In this document: positions 45,811 to 58,450 of the stretch, piece by piece
Layout of the letters: each line of letters opens with the position of its first letter
Numbering within the stretch: position 1 is the first letter of the stretch
DNA from: Promerops cafer
Taxonomy: Eukaryota > Chordata > Aves > Passeriformes > Nectariniidae
Length of the DNA stretch: 64,000 nucleotides
NCBI GenBank assembly: GCA_013398275.1
Contig: VZSE01002194.1
Location: 254,256 to 318,255 of the forward strand
Reading direction: 5' to 3'
Translations under genes and position numbers: made by a program
The notes under the pieces: model-generated
What the model was told of the DNA's origin: nothing
What the model saw: the letters and a program-made list of their open reading frames with translations, nothing else
The model's database searches: none

Positions 45811-46015
45811 TCAAGTATGTTGAGGTCCACAAAGTGAGGTCTACTACAAGGTGAATTCTTAATTATTGCTGTTAGTTACACAGTTGTGGTACCTAAACCA
45901 GCAATAAATACCTGTTTCTATGTTATTAATAGCCCAATATTCTTTTTTCTGGTGAGAAGAATCCTCTAATGGAGGATCCAAGGCTTTTGTATCCAGCAGT
46001 GGCAGAGCCTTGTCC

Positions 46016-49000
46016 TTAGACAAAGCGTTTTTCCTTCCTCAGTTTCCAAAGTGTTGCATCCACCAGGGTCTGAATCTCCTGGAGGGAAATGTGAGAATTG
46101 TCAGACAGAAGGTTACCTTGTTGCTCCAGGTATTTTTGTATTCATTTATTAATAAAAACAATGTGTCTACCCTAGGGCTTTGAAGTGGCTGCTGTTGTTA
46201 CAACAGGAGAGGGAGCTTTCTCCCCTCCTGTGATGGTTTCCTGCGCTACCTTGTGGCTGCAGTGCTCATTGAAGGGTGCAGGCATTGCCTGCAGGAGAAC
46301 CTGGGGAACAGTTTGTAACTGTCTTTGAAAGCTATTCTGTAAATATGTAACTAAAATCAGCAAAATTAGGATTAACCAGTTTTATTTGGCTTGATGGACA
46401 AACCTAATTATTGGTTTCTTGCCAGCAAGCCACTGCAAAAGAAATATTAGTGCAACACATTAAATAACTGATAACTTTGCTGTTTTTTTCCTTTTTTTTT
46501 TCAGTGTGACTTCTTGGTGAAATTTAACCTAAGTTAAATCTTCCCACAAACTGTCAGAAAGTTTGTGCTGGGTTTTTTTTTATTTGTTAACAATGCCACT
46601 TCCAAACCAAAAATAAATTGGATGTAATGTACTTATGGCTTTATTCCTGTAAACTTTAGCCTGGTTTAGTATGAGGACTCTAGTAAATCAATGTAATGTT
46701 GCAAAAGACCAGAATATAATTTTTTTAAATTTCAGCATTAACAACAACAACAAGAAAAATAACTTTCAACCACTTGTTCTCAGTAGTTAGAACTATCCTT
46801 ACAAACTCACTCTTCACTCCACATGCAGCTAATTCTCTAAATTTCTGCACTATGATCAAATCCCTCTCCAGAAATAACACACTAATACACTTTATTATCA
46901 CAGAGACTTCTCCATACCGTGCTAAATGGAAACTGGAGTTTTATTTCAGACAGCAGCTTTTCCATTTTCTGGGACCTCATATCCAGCATAACCTCACCTG
47001 CAGTGCCAGTGAACAAGAAAATTTAGGGTTATAGCACAACTGCCAGTGGAGCAGGAGCTTAAGGAGCACGGGGAGAGGACAGAGCTACACAAGGAGGAGA
47101 CAAGATAAGATGAAATTAAAATGTTTTACCATCAGTGGTATTTGTTTGGAACAAGTGGAGTGAATTCTCAGGAGGATGAATTGGAACTTTCTCAGACACA
47201 AAGTCTTTCCTGAGAGCAGCTAACATGTCCCTGAGAGCTGCTGTTGTGGTTTTACTGATTTTGGGGTTGGGAGAGGGGAGGAGACTCAAGTGACAGCAGC
47301 AGCCATCTCACCATACTGAACCATCTCGTTCATCAGCAGGCACAGAGCTTCTGCCACCCCTGGCTCATTGAAGTGAAGGTAACATTCATCTTTGATCAGC
47401 TCTATTCCACTGCCTTTTGAGTCCAGCAGAATTGCCAGAGCTGCAGTTTCTGCAAGGAAGACAAACACTGCTAAGCTCATTGTAGCTGCACACTGCAGGA
47501 TCTGCTTCCCATCCCCTCACCAGCTGGCACATGTCACGTTTTCAGGAAGTTGTGCCCATTATTTTCAGCCTTCCTAAAAACTATTCTGAAGCATATTTGG
47601 GAACAAATAGAAGACCAGATATGCAGCTGACACTGTCATGCAGGGCAGAAGTGATTTTAATGATTGTTTTCATGTTGATGGAGCTGATTGGTAATTAATA
47701 AAAGCAGAACTGCTGGATGTTACCTGAGAGCCTCACAAGGCTGGCTAATGCCAGGCAGCCATTCTTCACCAGCACTGCTCTTTCTGGGTTCATCCTGAGT
47801 GCATCCAGCAGAAGTGCTGCTGTGGGCTCATAGTCACTGTCATTTAAGCAGCCTTTAAAGAAAATAAACAAAGCACACAGAAAAGCTCAACATTTAGATA
47901 TCCTCCAGGTCAAAAGAATAAAGAGTCCTGAATACTCAATTTATTCTGCTGATGGGGAATAGAAATGAGATTGCTGAGGGTGTTTTGCTCAGCTTTTCCC
48001 AGTGGAACAATGGCACAAGGGCAGGCAGTAGGTAAATGTGACAATATTCTTGCATGAGGAAGAAATAAGAGGAGTACTGCAAGGATGGGTTCCTTAGTGC
48101 AAATGATAATGAAAGAGATTATTTCTTTTTTAACATGAAAATTCCAAATCAACCAAGCAAATTAGCTGCCCACCAATGGAGTCCCCATTAGCAGCATCTG
48201 GTGATTTAATTGCTACAGCTCATCAAAAATGGCTTCATTAGGGAGTCACAGAGCGAGTGCAGGGAAGAGTGACCAAGAGAGGATGCAAGTTCCTAACTCT
48301 GCTGCCATCTGCAGAGCCTCCTCCAGCCCAGCAGCCTGGACTGCAGGGTCACCACTGACACCCAGACACCCCAGCCTGGGCAGGGAGACTGGAGCACACA
48401 CCTCGGAGTGCCAGCGCCCACAGCGCCGAGCAGGCACACTCTGCAACCACGCCGTCCTGGAGGTGTTTCTGAAGCACTGCACAGGTGACAGGGAGAGCAC
48501 CTGCCAGCACTGCTTGGTCTGCATTATCCTCTGAATTGCCTTAACAGAAAGGAAATGCACCAGGCAGAGTTATTAAATGAAGTAATGATATCACTGTATG
48601 TTAAATTATATCAGTAAAACCTTAATGGGTGTTGGCATTGGAATAATGCAACGTTGTTTTAGTCTGGAGGGCAGCAGAGGGAAGGAATCAAAAATGCACA
48701 GAACCAAACCAAGTGCTACAGGACTAATAAATAATTCTGTTTATTGGAGAAAGCTGAACTTCTGCAAGAACTAGTGTTCTTTGTCATTTAAATTATGCAT
48801 AGGGATCACAGCAAGAAACCTCCAGAAATAACCTCAGTTTTGACAGAATCTGGGCTGCAGGATGGAGATTGAGCTGTCCCATAAATCCAATGGGTAATTT
48901 GCTGCACAGAGGGAATAAAACACACCAGGTGAAACTGTGCACAATCTGTGCTTCCAGCCTTGCATGATGATCAGAACACCACACAGCTCTACAAGAGCAC

Positions 49001-52000
49001 ATCACAGAAACAAATCAGTAAATATAAAATCAGGTCACATCTTGGCCTGAACGGCTCAAATTTGGCACCTTATCACATAAAGGGTTGCTAAAAAACTCTG
49101 CATCAATTTTTATTCCTATCTAATTTAACTCTGGATCACGAAGTGATGGTAGCAGTGCTGTGGAAACAACTCTCCAGAATCACAAAATCAGATTGGGTTT
49201 GGGTTGGAAGGAATCTTAAAGATCATCTCATTCCAGCTCCCTGGAACAAGAATGGGAGAAAATCCAATCCCAGGGACAGGAATGTCTGAACTCAATTAGG
49301 CTGAATACCTGCTGCCCTTCAGTCACATGAGTGCAGGCACAATACTCGCTGTGTTCTACTCACCACTCACAGCCAGGCTCCAGAGAACGGCACAGCAAGA
49401 GAAGCAGAGCTTGTCATTATGAAGAAAACGTCTTAAAATTGACAGAAGGTCTGGAATGATTCCAACTCTCCTTAGGTTCTCCGCAGCTACTTCTGAAAAG
49501 CACAGAAATTCTATAGAATCTGGTATTTTTGTCCCACTCACTGCCCTGGAAACAGGCAGTACTAAGGGTGTTGAAACTGAGATAACAGACCGGTAACACG
49601 AGCCCATCAGCTGGACAAAAGGAAGCAAAAGAACAGACCCAATTCTTTAACGACCTGCACTTAACACAGCTGATCCTTTCAAATGGATGCCTGGCCATCC
49701 TTTTTCCTCACGGAGTTGGAATTCACAGAGCAGGAAAGGAGCTGAGAGGGTGTAAATTACAATTTTTCACTTTTTTCCATTCAAACTAAGCGTCAGAATT
49801 AGGAAACACTGGATAAAAATAGTTTGGTCTTAGATATGACTCTTTGTAATAATCTTTTTGAAGATGTCCCCCTTGCTGCTAAATCTTACTGTAACCATTT
49901 CTAAAAACAGTCTTTGATGACTGTTGAACTGACACTGAAAACAACTAAAAATATTATAAATATTTAGCAATTACAAGTTCAGAAGAAAAGAAAACAAAGT
50001 AGAGAAGTTAGGGAGAATGGTTTCAATTCATCATGGCACAGTCCAAAATAGAATTCAGGTTCTATGTCCTCATTATCTCAAGCACTACTATTTGCAGAGT
50101 TTGTACTTGTTTCCAAACCAAGAGGAAATACAGAGTTGTATCTATTAGAGTGGTCCTGTAAATCCCTGAAGCCTCAGCATTGTATCTTAAACTTTCAGGG
50201 GTGTTATCAATATCTGATCAATCTTACCAATATTACCACTATTCAATTAATAATTACCCACAGACACCCACACCCTTCAGTGAAGTCACAAGTTCTGCAT
50301 TGTATCTTGGATTTGTTTCAAAAAGTAAAAAGAAATTAATATTCCCCAAAGAATGAGCAAGGTGACCCACCACTGGCTGAAACCATCATCAATAATGTGC
50401 AGAGCATTGACAGGAACTCTTCATTCTCAGAATGTTTTCTCACTGTGTGTAACAGGCAGCTGGCCACACTCTCATCCAGGGCCATCATCACCCCCTGTTC
50501 CAGAGCTGTCACCACAAACATTGGAATAGAACAAAGATTTCAGTGGTTTTGAATGAAAACTGAACCCCCCTGCCCTGCAATCACCATAGCAAAACATTCA
50601 ATTATCAGCATTTCTTCACATAAAATAAGCAAAAGTTACTTTAAACTTTCATTTGCTGAAACTCAGTTCTTAGTATTTTTAAGCTCATATCATCAGGTGG
50701 TTTTGGGGTAAATTGCCATGAAAGTTACAGCAGGGACCACACAAGAGACCCAAACCCACTTTTTATGGTTTAAAATTTAAACACCAAAACAATAAGAGTC
50801 TTCTTTATGCCCTTTAGCAACACCCTACATAACAGGAAATCAAGCTTGGTTGGACAAGACCAGCATCTATGTTTAAAATTAACTCTTAACACAGAATTCC
50901 TGTATGCCAGGCCTGAAGGAAGGCCATGAGAATTCAGAAAGCTGCTTACCTTCCTTTAGTTCTTTAAATTCATCCCCTAAAATTGTTAATGGAGCAGATA
51001 ATGGGTTCAGTAATCTCTACAAGACCCAGCAGAAGGAGAAAGGCTTAAAATTGTACCTTGACTAAGAATTTCAAGCAATAAAGAGCAGCCTTCTACTTGT
51101 AAATCCAGAGAATCTGTGTGAGTCTTCATGGCAAGAGTGATCACTTCTGTGCATGTTAGCAGATAGGGGAATGCTGTGGGGAAAAGAAATTCTTTCAGAA
51201 AAGGTTCTTGAATCAAAGAGAAGAAAACAGAGAGAATTGTTTTAATCTGTGTGGGAAATGTCTCCTATCAATTAAAGCTAAGAATAACCCTGAGTTTTAA
51301 CATCATAAGCCAATGCCAGCATTAAAATGTTGTCAAAGGACAGAGCATTTTATAACTGATTTAACACAGTGCTTTGAATTATTAACCTTGATCTGAAAGC
51401 TTCTTTTGAAAAATGGGCAATTTCTGGGAGAAAATACCCAGCTTTCACCCTCCCAGCTTTACCAGACCCACAGGAATTAGCCATGTGTAGCTTCCTTTTG
51501 CTCTGCCAGGCTGGCAGCCCCAGGAATTACCCCCAGGTCATCCCAGGACTTGTGGAAATTACCTTCCTCAAATGTCAGTTTGTTGCCAATTCAAATATCA
51601 CAGGGTTGTTTTTTTTCCCCAGTGCCTATTTTTCTTACCCACTAAAACCCCTCTGCTGGTTAACAAAAGCATGTACAGAACAAGTACTAACACAACCCCA
51701 TGCTGCTGGTCTGCAGAAATAAGAAGAGAGCAATTTCATTCTCATTTATGGACATTAGAAATGATTTCCTCTTCCCATTAAATCAAAATGTAAGGAAGGA
51801 GCAGAATAATAAATAGATCAAATAGTGCCTTACCACTTTTATCCTTCACAAAGCTGGCAAGGTGCTGAATGCCTTTAGCCTGGACTTCTTCAACATCCCA
51901 GGAAGCCTGCATGAATTCTGAGAAAAGAAGGAAGTTCTCCCAACCATCCCACACAAACACTTACACAAAGCACTCAGATTGTCTGTGTTTTGTGCAAGAT

Positions 52001-52680
52001 GTGAATTCATATGAATGAAAAGAATGAAATTTGAGATTGTTGAAAAGAGAAAAGCTTTCCTCCCAACTCATTAAACATTTCAATATTACAAAGTGTTATG
52101 ATTCACAATGTATTTGGCATTATAGATATATTTTTGGGGACCTGTTGGAATATTAAACCAGAGCAGGGATAGGAGGTTTAAGTGCATTATTCCAATAGAC
52201 TTTTCAGATTAAAATAACATCTTCCTGACTTAGAAGGAAAATAATGGAGCAGATCCCTTGGGGCATAAATTAGCAAACATGTTATAATGCCAACAAAATA
52301 AGTGGAGCTCCCAAATTTTCTGAGGAATGACCTCTGACCTTGTTTATCTTTTGCAGTAGGAATGGCTGAGAACCTTGGGAATTTAGAGAAAAAGCTGCAT
52401 AGTGATCCTTCCTCCAAAGATCCTTCCTGCCATTTTATTTCAGGTAAAATGAGTGTCCAAGAATTTATTTCCAAGTAGAATACATCCTGACTGGAAGGGT
52501 CTATTTCCTATGAAAATCACCTTTATATTAATCTTATTCTCCTTATTACCTAGAACACTTTCAATTCCTCCCTGAAAGAGCACATCTGTTATTGTGGGAG
52601 GCAGAGACTTCTTCAGTTTTATTGAGGTGTCACCAGCAAAAGTCAGGCATTTCCCAATAAATGGAACAGTGACCAGATCC
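46016..52680 (-). other. STKLD1: STKLD1 C-terminal armadillo/HEAT-like helical region
   Basis: After the kinase domain come about 390 residues of leucine/alanine-rich paired helices spread over exons of similar phase (nearly all 1-1), for example LLTCTEVITLAMKTH, VVAECACSALWALALRG, RAVLVKNGCLALASLVRLS and GVAEALCLLMNEMVQY. The regular phase-1 exons and the repeating CxxALxxL pattern fit armadillo-type repeats. The tail ends LWKLRKEKRFV. Exon 13 is a 27-base microexon. Confidence 0.75.
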
Positions 52681-55600
52681 CTAGAATTTTGAGAGACAAA
52701 AGCAGCACCAGTGAGTTGGAACTGGAAAGTTAGAAAAGAAAAAATCTACAGGCATTGTTTCACTTTGATATAAAAAAAAATCTAATATTACTTCTAGACT
52801 AGATTATTTTGACAGAATTTAAAAAATTTACTTCAAAACAGCTCAAGAAAGAGCTCATATGCTATGCAAGCCATGCTAAGGTGTCAAGTTCAGGCTCATA
52901 AAATTGTGTATAACATGATTTTATAATATCACTGCAAAAAGGGACCCCTGTGCATCTCAGTGTCCACTCTGAATGAACATCAAATCTCTAATAACTCAAT
53001 TTGTTGAGGCAGGAGGATAAGCAATGTTAACCCTTTCCAACAGCAGTTAACACTCCCAGTTTGTGGAGGCAGGAGGGGTTTAGGACAAAATAACTCAAGG
53101 GAAGGCAGCCAGAACTCACCTTGCTGTGGGTCTCATGCTGGGCTCAATCTGTAGCATCATCAATAGAAGTGGGAAGAAAGGCAAATAGCTGCTTTCTCCA
53201 TCCTGCACCAGGGTCAGGACTTGCTCAAGGCAGCTGCTGCCCCCTCTGATATCCTGCAGTAAGGAATTTCTCTCTTCTGCCTGGGGAGAGCACCGTGTCA
53301 GAGAGCTCTCACACACTCAGAGATATCCTGATGAGCCCAGCACCCTTTAAATCCCTAATAAATCACTCTTACACACATTCAGAACAAAGCAGCTCATCAT
53401 ATCAAGGAGGACACAGCCCAGAGACCAGATGTCACATTTCTCAGTGAAAGAAAATCCAAATGTTTCTGGAGCCATCCAAGACTTGCTTTCTGTAGGAACA
53501 GCAATCATATGGTGACATTGCTGACATTGTGCTTCCAAAAACTACAAAACACACTGTAACTAATGAACATTTTCCTAAGATGCTCCTGAGGACAAAGCTA
53601 AAAAGGATTCCAACTGTATTGATTGCAGAAACTCACACATATATCTGCATTTTTCACTTGTGAACACAATTAATGCTGCAGACAACTGCCTATGAAAATC
53701 CTATTTAGAAGATAAATAGTTTCATGCAGAGAAAGAAGAGGGAAGATAACTTTCCCCTCTTTCCTAATTTTTCTCTGAGGACTAAAAATATCCACCACAA
53801 CTGAAATCTGTTAAAAATACAGTAGGAAAGAAAAAATAGCAAAACAAATAATCTACCTTCTTCCACTCTTATTTTCCATTTCAGCTCATCTTTCATAAGT
53901 GTTTCAGTACTGAAGTCACTCAGCATGAAGGATACTTCACCAGTCACAAGGATGTTTGATGGCTTGAGATTCCTGCAACACAAATATTTTCTGTCAGCCT
54001 GTGAAATGAGAGTCTAATGACATATAATTATGAATTCCCTGCATCTTTAGCCCTCAGAAGGGTTGGGTTGGTTTTTGTAGTGGTTTTTTGGCGGGGGGGG
54101 GGAATTGGTTTGGATATTTTTTGTTTGTGTTCTGTTGGTTTTTGGTTTTGTTTTTTTTAATATACAAGAGATAATCAACCAAAATACAATTATTTTCCTC
54201 TCTAAATGCTTTAAAATTTTTGTTTGGGACACAAACTGATCTGAGCATGAAATGCAAGGGTTGTCTCTTATTCAGATACACAAACTTTGTCCATCACAGC
54301 CACCAAAATGTGAGCATTTACAGAGAAAGACAACTTTTTAAATATTTTAAAAAAAAAAACTACCAAGAGATAATACCTCAATCAAATGAGTATTCCAGAC
54401 AAAACTCAGAAAATCAAAAGTTTGATTCAGAAGTCAAAAAAAAAAAACTAATTTAAAGTCTGGAATTTCTACCCCCTACTTCTCCTTTTGGAAGAGTAAA
54501 ATTCCCTGCCTCTGAGCACCATGCTGAACCAACACTGCAAAGAACAGGGGCCTGCCAGACAAAGAGAATGAGATTTCTGCTCACCTGTGCCAAATATTTT
54601 GTTTGTGTATGTAAAACAAAGCATCCACCATCTGTCCCAGGAACTTCTGAACCACCTGTGGAGGAAATGGACATGAAAGTGTCACACAAACAGAGGAACT
54701 TTCAAATATCTTTCAGAAGTGAGTTTCCAAAGCCACCCTCCTGTGTTTGAAGGATTTAGGGAGGGTTTTCAGAAAGAAGGAATACCATAAAAGCAACAAG
54801 TCTTTCAGTTCAAACAGGTGCCTCTTCTGTACTTTTTACCATGTCTGTTATCTTTTCTGACTTCTGCCTCTTTTCCTTGATTAGAGCTGAAAGATCTCCT
54901 TGGCCAGAGTGCTGCATTACCAGGCAGAGGAACAGAGATGAGACCTGCAGTAAAACATTGCACCAAAATTGCTGAATTGTTTGCAGGTAAGAAAGACAAA
55001 ACCAAACTGCTGGGTGTGATATTCACAGTACAATATGGTTCTGAGATGATTATTCTCTTACAGAAGAGACAATATTTAATTTCTTTCATTAAGAACACAT
55101 CATGCTCATTGTTTTAGCAAATAAAACAAACCACTGGTATCAAGCATCTTATCTGAATCTGTATAGGATGATTCAAATCAATTATACAGCCACAAAATCA
55201 TCAAAGATTCTGTCCAAGGATTGAAGAAAATCTGCAAATAAGTAAGTCAGGGCTTTCAGCTTCTTATGGTCCCCTATAGGAGGGTTTTCATGCAGGCATG
55301 AAAATCAGAATTGCACACTAATTCCCACCAGAATTTGGGAGTCTGCCATGTGATGGACTCCAATCCATACATATTCACAGCTTTTTAGTGTGTGTATTCA
55401 GGAGCCACAAAAATCAGGCTTGTTTCAAAACAAAAAACCTTCTTTTTTAGCATCTCACCCCCATGACCCCAAATTTAAATCTGTGAATAAGCTCGTGTGC
55501 CTAGAGCAAAAACCACACATTCCAGTTTAACCAATCCTGTTCCATTCTCACCTTGTTATTCCAAGTCACAAACAATTCCTTGTAAGTACAGATGTTAGAA

Positions 55601-58095
55601 TGGCAGAGTTTTAGCAAATCCCTTGCCTGCACAGAAAAAGATAAAATAGAGACAGCTTTCTATAGCTACAGAGTCCTTCCCTTTAACAGGACCTTAAATA
55701 ACACCCAAAGCCAGTTCCTCACTTGTTCATGTCACATTTCTGATCAAACTCCTCCAAAGTGCCAGCTCTGCTAAATATTTGCATACACAAATGTGGAAAG
55801 AAAGAAAATATTTCACCCAGACTCTAGTCAGTGCTGCAACAGCCTTGTGAGATTCAAAGATATAAACTGATCCACAGGGAGATGATGTGTGAACCACCCC
55901 CCTCTTCAGTTCCTAACATCCAAACCTGAAAACATTTCTTAGAATGTAAGTCAGGATGATTTTTCAAGTGCAGTCATTATTTCCTGTAACCTCCATGCAA
56001 GCTTGAGCCTCAGCAAATATAATGGCACGAGAGATTTTTATCTCCTTGAAGGTGGTTTCTGTGCAGGGCTCTAACAAATCCTAATCACTTCAGCAAATTT
56101 GTTGATTATGTGGAAGATAAAATGAATTCAGGTCACTCTCCTATAGCTGTGTTTGTGGCTGTGCAGGCACAACAGAAAAACTAAAAAGAGCCAGATGGCT
56201 GCATTTATTTTAATAGAGGCATTTCAATATTTATTTCAACAGAAAAATTGGACCAAGTTTTACTGGTAATGCCATATTTGGCACAGAAAGAGGTCACCTC
56301 TCTGACCAGGATAAAATATCTGCATGGACTTTATTCCCCTTCTTTTCCAACTCCAGATAATGTGCATACTGGGCACTGGGAGACTCATCCATCATGTGCT
56401 ATTCCACTATTTTCTTAAAACCATTTTTGGTCTTTTAAGAGTATTTCTGATGCTTCTTACTCAAGGCACTGCAACAAAGTTTGCACCAAAAAAAAAAGGG
56501 TACAACTAAGGGAGAAATTCATTCACATTAAAAATGTCCAACTGAGAAATGAGCATATCATGAAATATGTTACCTAGACATCAAGTTATTAACAATAAAC
56601 TACAAACAGACCAAGGTTCTCCTTCAGCTTAAAGGCCAAAAGGATAAGTTTTGTCCTTTTGTTTCACAAAACAAATAAAAATTCTGAGAACTCTCCTTTG
56701 AGAAGAGCTGTCCATTTGAATTTACATATCCATAAATAACAACAATTAATACAAAACCCTGGCCTGAGCCCAAGCAGAGGGCAGAGAGCACACCCCACAA
56801 ATAGTCCTACCTGATTTACATGTTATTTACTCAGCTAATCCTTGTAGATAAAAGACTTGGTTCTAGGAAGCCTTTGGTCTTTGTAAGTGAAAAAGGAAAG
56901 GAAAGGAAAGGAAAGGAAAGGAAAGGAAAGGAAAGGAAAGGAAAGGAAAGGAAAGGAAAGGAAAGGAAAGGAAAGGAAAGGAAAGGAAAGGAAAGGAAAG
57001 GCTGCACCAATACCTCCTTCAAGGCCACATTTGCTTGGTGTTGGTCAATGCACTCAACCTGCACCAAACAAAAGACAGGGATGAGACTGTAACAGAAACA
57101 CTGGGGAACTTTGAGCCAGAACACTCTTATCAAGGTGACTGCACTGCAAATGACACAAATTTTCAATGATAGGTCAAATCTCTAATGTCTGGGGCAGTTT
57201 TGGTGTCAGGAGGTGGGTAAAACAGAGCTGAAAATACATGTGTGACAGGGCTTCTGTACTGTCAGGGCAGCAGTGAGCTGAGCTGGGAACACTCAGGGGA
57301 CCTAACTAGACTGCTGCCCTTTCCCCACTTTGAGCCTCAACGTTCCAGTAAACTGATCTGAATCTTCCATTTTCCCAAAAAGCAGCACAGGAAGGAGCAA
57401 GCCCACCCTTACCCAGCAGCTGAGCTGCCCAGCATGGGTCTCTTGCTACTATCATGGTGCCCCTGGAGATAACAAACATGCCAAACTCTTGTTTTCACAG
57501 CAACCACCTGCTCACCTGCTTTATTGCATATTTCTTCTGGGCACCCTGGTCTGTTTTCAGCTGAGCTACCAGCATCGTGCCCAGTGCCCCGGGCTGCAGC
57601 TGCTCCAGCACCTGCGGGGCACAGGACACATCCAGAGCACCTGCTCAGCTAGGGCAGAGCAACTGAGGCAAAAACCCCTTCCATTCAGCTTTCCATAGAA
57701 ACCTTCCACACAGGCAACACCTCCAGCTCCCCGTGGCAGGACTAGGAACATCCCCACCTTCACCCAGCTCCTGAGAGGAACACAGGCCTTCCCTTCCCTC
57801 CTCTGCTGAAAACAGCCCCAGGACCACGTAACCCCCCCAGGGCCACTCAGCCCCCACCTCCTACGGCAGCGTGCTGCTCCCAGGGGCACCCACACCATTC
57901 CCCCTCACAAACCCCTCCAGCATCACTTAACCCACTCAGAGGCCACGTCCCCAAGGGTGCCCAGAGCCCCTGCCCACAGACCCATGTACCCCACACAGCC
58001 CCCTCCAGCACCACCTACACCCCCACAATGCTGCAGCCGCCCGCTTATTGCCGGCTAGAGCTCAAGCCTGGGGGCAGCACCTCATATCTTTCCAT
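46016..58095 (-). CDS. STKLD1: STKLD1 (SGK071), kinase-like protein, 21 exons, 713 aa
   Basis: Serine/threonine kinase-like protein of unknown function with a C-terminal helical repeat region. Exons in transcript order: 58081-58095, 57516-57611, 57014-57058, 55552-55626, 54840-54944, 54585-54655, 53857-53972, 53377-53531, 53120-53280, 52550-52680, 51834-51917, 51057-51173, 50950-50976, 50371-50505, 49364-49492, 48402-48539, 47724-47852, 47312-47449, 47130-47240, 46250-46350, 46016-46078; 2142 bases, all phases close. The start MERYEVLEQLQPGALG aligns with human MEKYQVLYQLNPGALG. Human is 680 aa. Positions of exons 1, 8 (acceptor), 19 and 20 are less certain than the rest. It shares a CpG promoter with SURF4 and is tail to tail with REXO4. 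Confidence 0.92.
49190..49300 (-). mobile_element. CR1 LINE 3' tail fragment in STKLD1 intron 15
   Basis: Begins agaatcacaaaatcagattg and continues gggttggaaggaatcttaaa, the reverse complement of the CR1 3' end. It is short and truncated. Confidence 0.8.
52550..58095 (-). other. STKLD1: STKLD1 protein kinase-like domain, degenerate catalytic motifs
   Basis: Kinase subdomains in order: a loop QPGALGTM in place of the canonical glycine loop; the ATP-lysine region YAIKQVECID; HSNICTYKELFVTW (helix C to strand 4); FLCLVMQHSGQGDLSALI (hinge); WHRNLKPSNIL, where HRD has become HRN; LSDFSTETL, where DFG has become DFS; SWMAPE (APE motif); and CDIWSLGCVLLD. Subdomain XI is LQIEPSMRPTARDLV. Loss of the catalytic Asp and of the DFG glycine suggests a pseudokinase. 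As I recall, human STKLD1 also reads HRN, so this is not a new change. Confidence 0.88.
56892..57001 (+). repeat. (AAAGG)22 pentanucleotide microsatellite
   Basis: Twenty-two uninterrupted AAAGG units in STKLD1 intron 3, starting only 12 bases past the exon 3 donor (57013). On the STKLD1 sense strand the repeat is CCTTT, a polypyrimidine run. It explains the repetitive Lys/Gly/Glu and Phe/Leu/Ser open frames in this stretch. Confidence 0.98.
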
Positions 58096-58281
58096 GGCGG
58101 GGACACAGCCCGGCGTCCCGCCCGGGACTGCGAGGCAGCGGCCCTGACGGCGAGACCCCCGCCGCGCCTCACACAAGTGTGGCGGGGGCGCGGCCCCTTT
58201 AAGGGCGCCGGGGGCGTGTCGGGGGCGTGTTCCGGCGGGGAGGCCCCGCCCCGCGCGCGCCGGCNNNNNNNNNNNNNNNNN
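58096..58281. promoter_or_regulatory. Bidirectional STKLD1/SURF4 CpG-island promoter with a sequence gap
   Basis: About 190 bases of very GC-rich, CpG-dense DNA separate the STKLD1 ATG (58095, minus) from the first visible SURF4 codons (58282, plus). It contains Sp1-like boxes (gggggcg-type near 58185-58225 and ccccgcccc near 58245) and no TATA box. Seventeen Ns at 58265-58281 hide the SURF4 start codon. Confidence 0.7.
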
Positions 58282-58323
58282 CACAACGACATTATGAACA
58301 CCGCCGAGGACTTCGCCGACCAG
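58282..58323 (+). CDS. SURF4: SURF4 exon 1, partial (start codon lost in gap)
   Basis: SURF4 is a multi-spanning ER cargo receptor (yeast Erv29 family) that loads soluble secretory proteins into COPII carriers. Only HNDIMNTAEDFADQ is visible, matching human QNDLMGTAEDFADQ, followed by a CAG|GTGGGT donor in phase 0. The two or three N-terminal residues including Met fall in the 17-N gap. Exon 2 (human FLRVTKQYLPHV) was not found before the window ends, so the rest of the gene lies beyond 64000. Position and orientation next to STKLD1 agree with the human surfeit locus. Confidence 0.85.
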
Positions 58324-58450
58324 GTGGGTGCCCGGCCGCCTTCCCCCCCGCGCCCGCCCGGCGGCCTTTGTGCGGCGGGGCCACGCTGAGGGGCCCGGCT
58401 GAGGCAGGCCGGGATGGCGGCGGGGTCGCTGCCGCCTCGGGGCCGCGGGT

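Noticed and set aside
46016..46078. Alternative frame for the last STKLD1 exon joined directly to exon 19
   Set aside because: It gives a non-descript tail. Adding the exon at 46250-46350, which has a fitting acceptor and donor, closes the phase and ends in an amphipathic LWKLRKEKRFV.
53532..53541. STKLD1 exon 8 starting at 53541 instead of 53531
   Set aside because: The acceptor has better pyrimidine context but gives a phase clash with exon 7. The start at 53531 keeps the frame.
56820..57166. Open frames with repeating KERKG or FLSFP units
   Set aside because: They are translations of the (AAAGG)22 microsatellite. The same array was considered as a CRISPR or protein-repeat signal and is neither.
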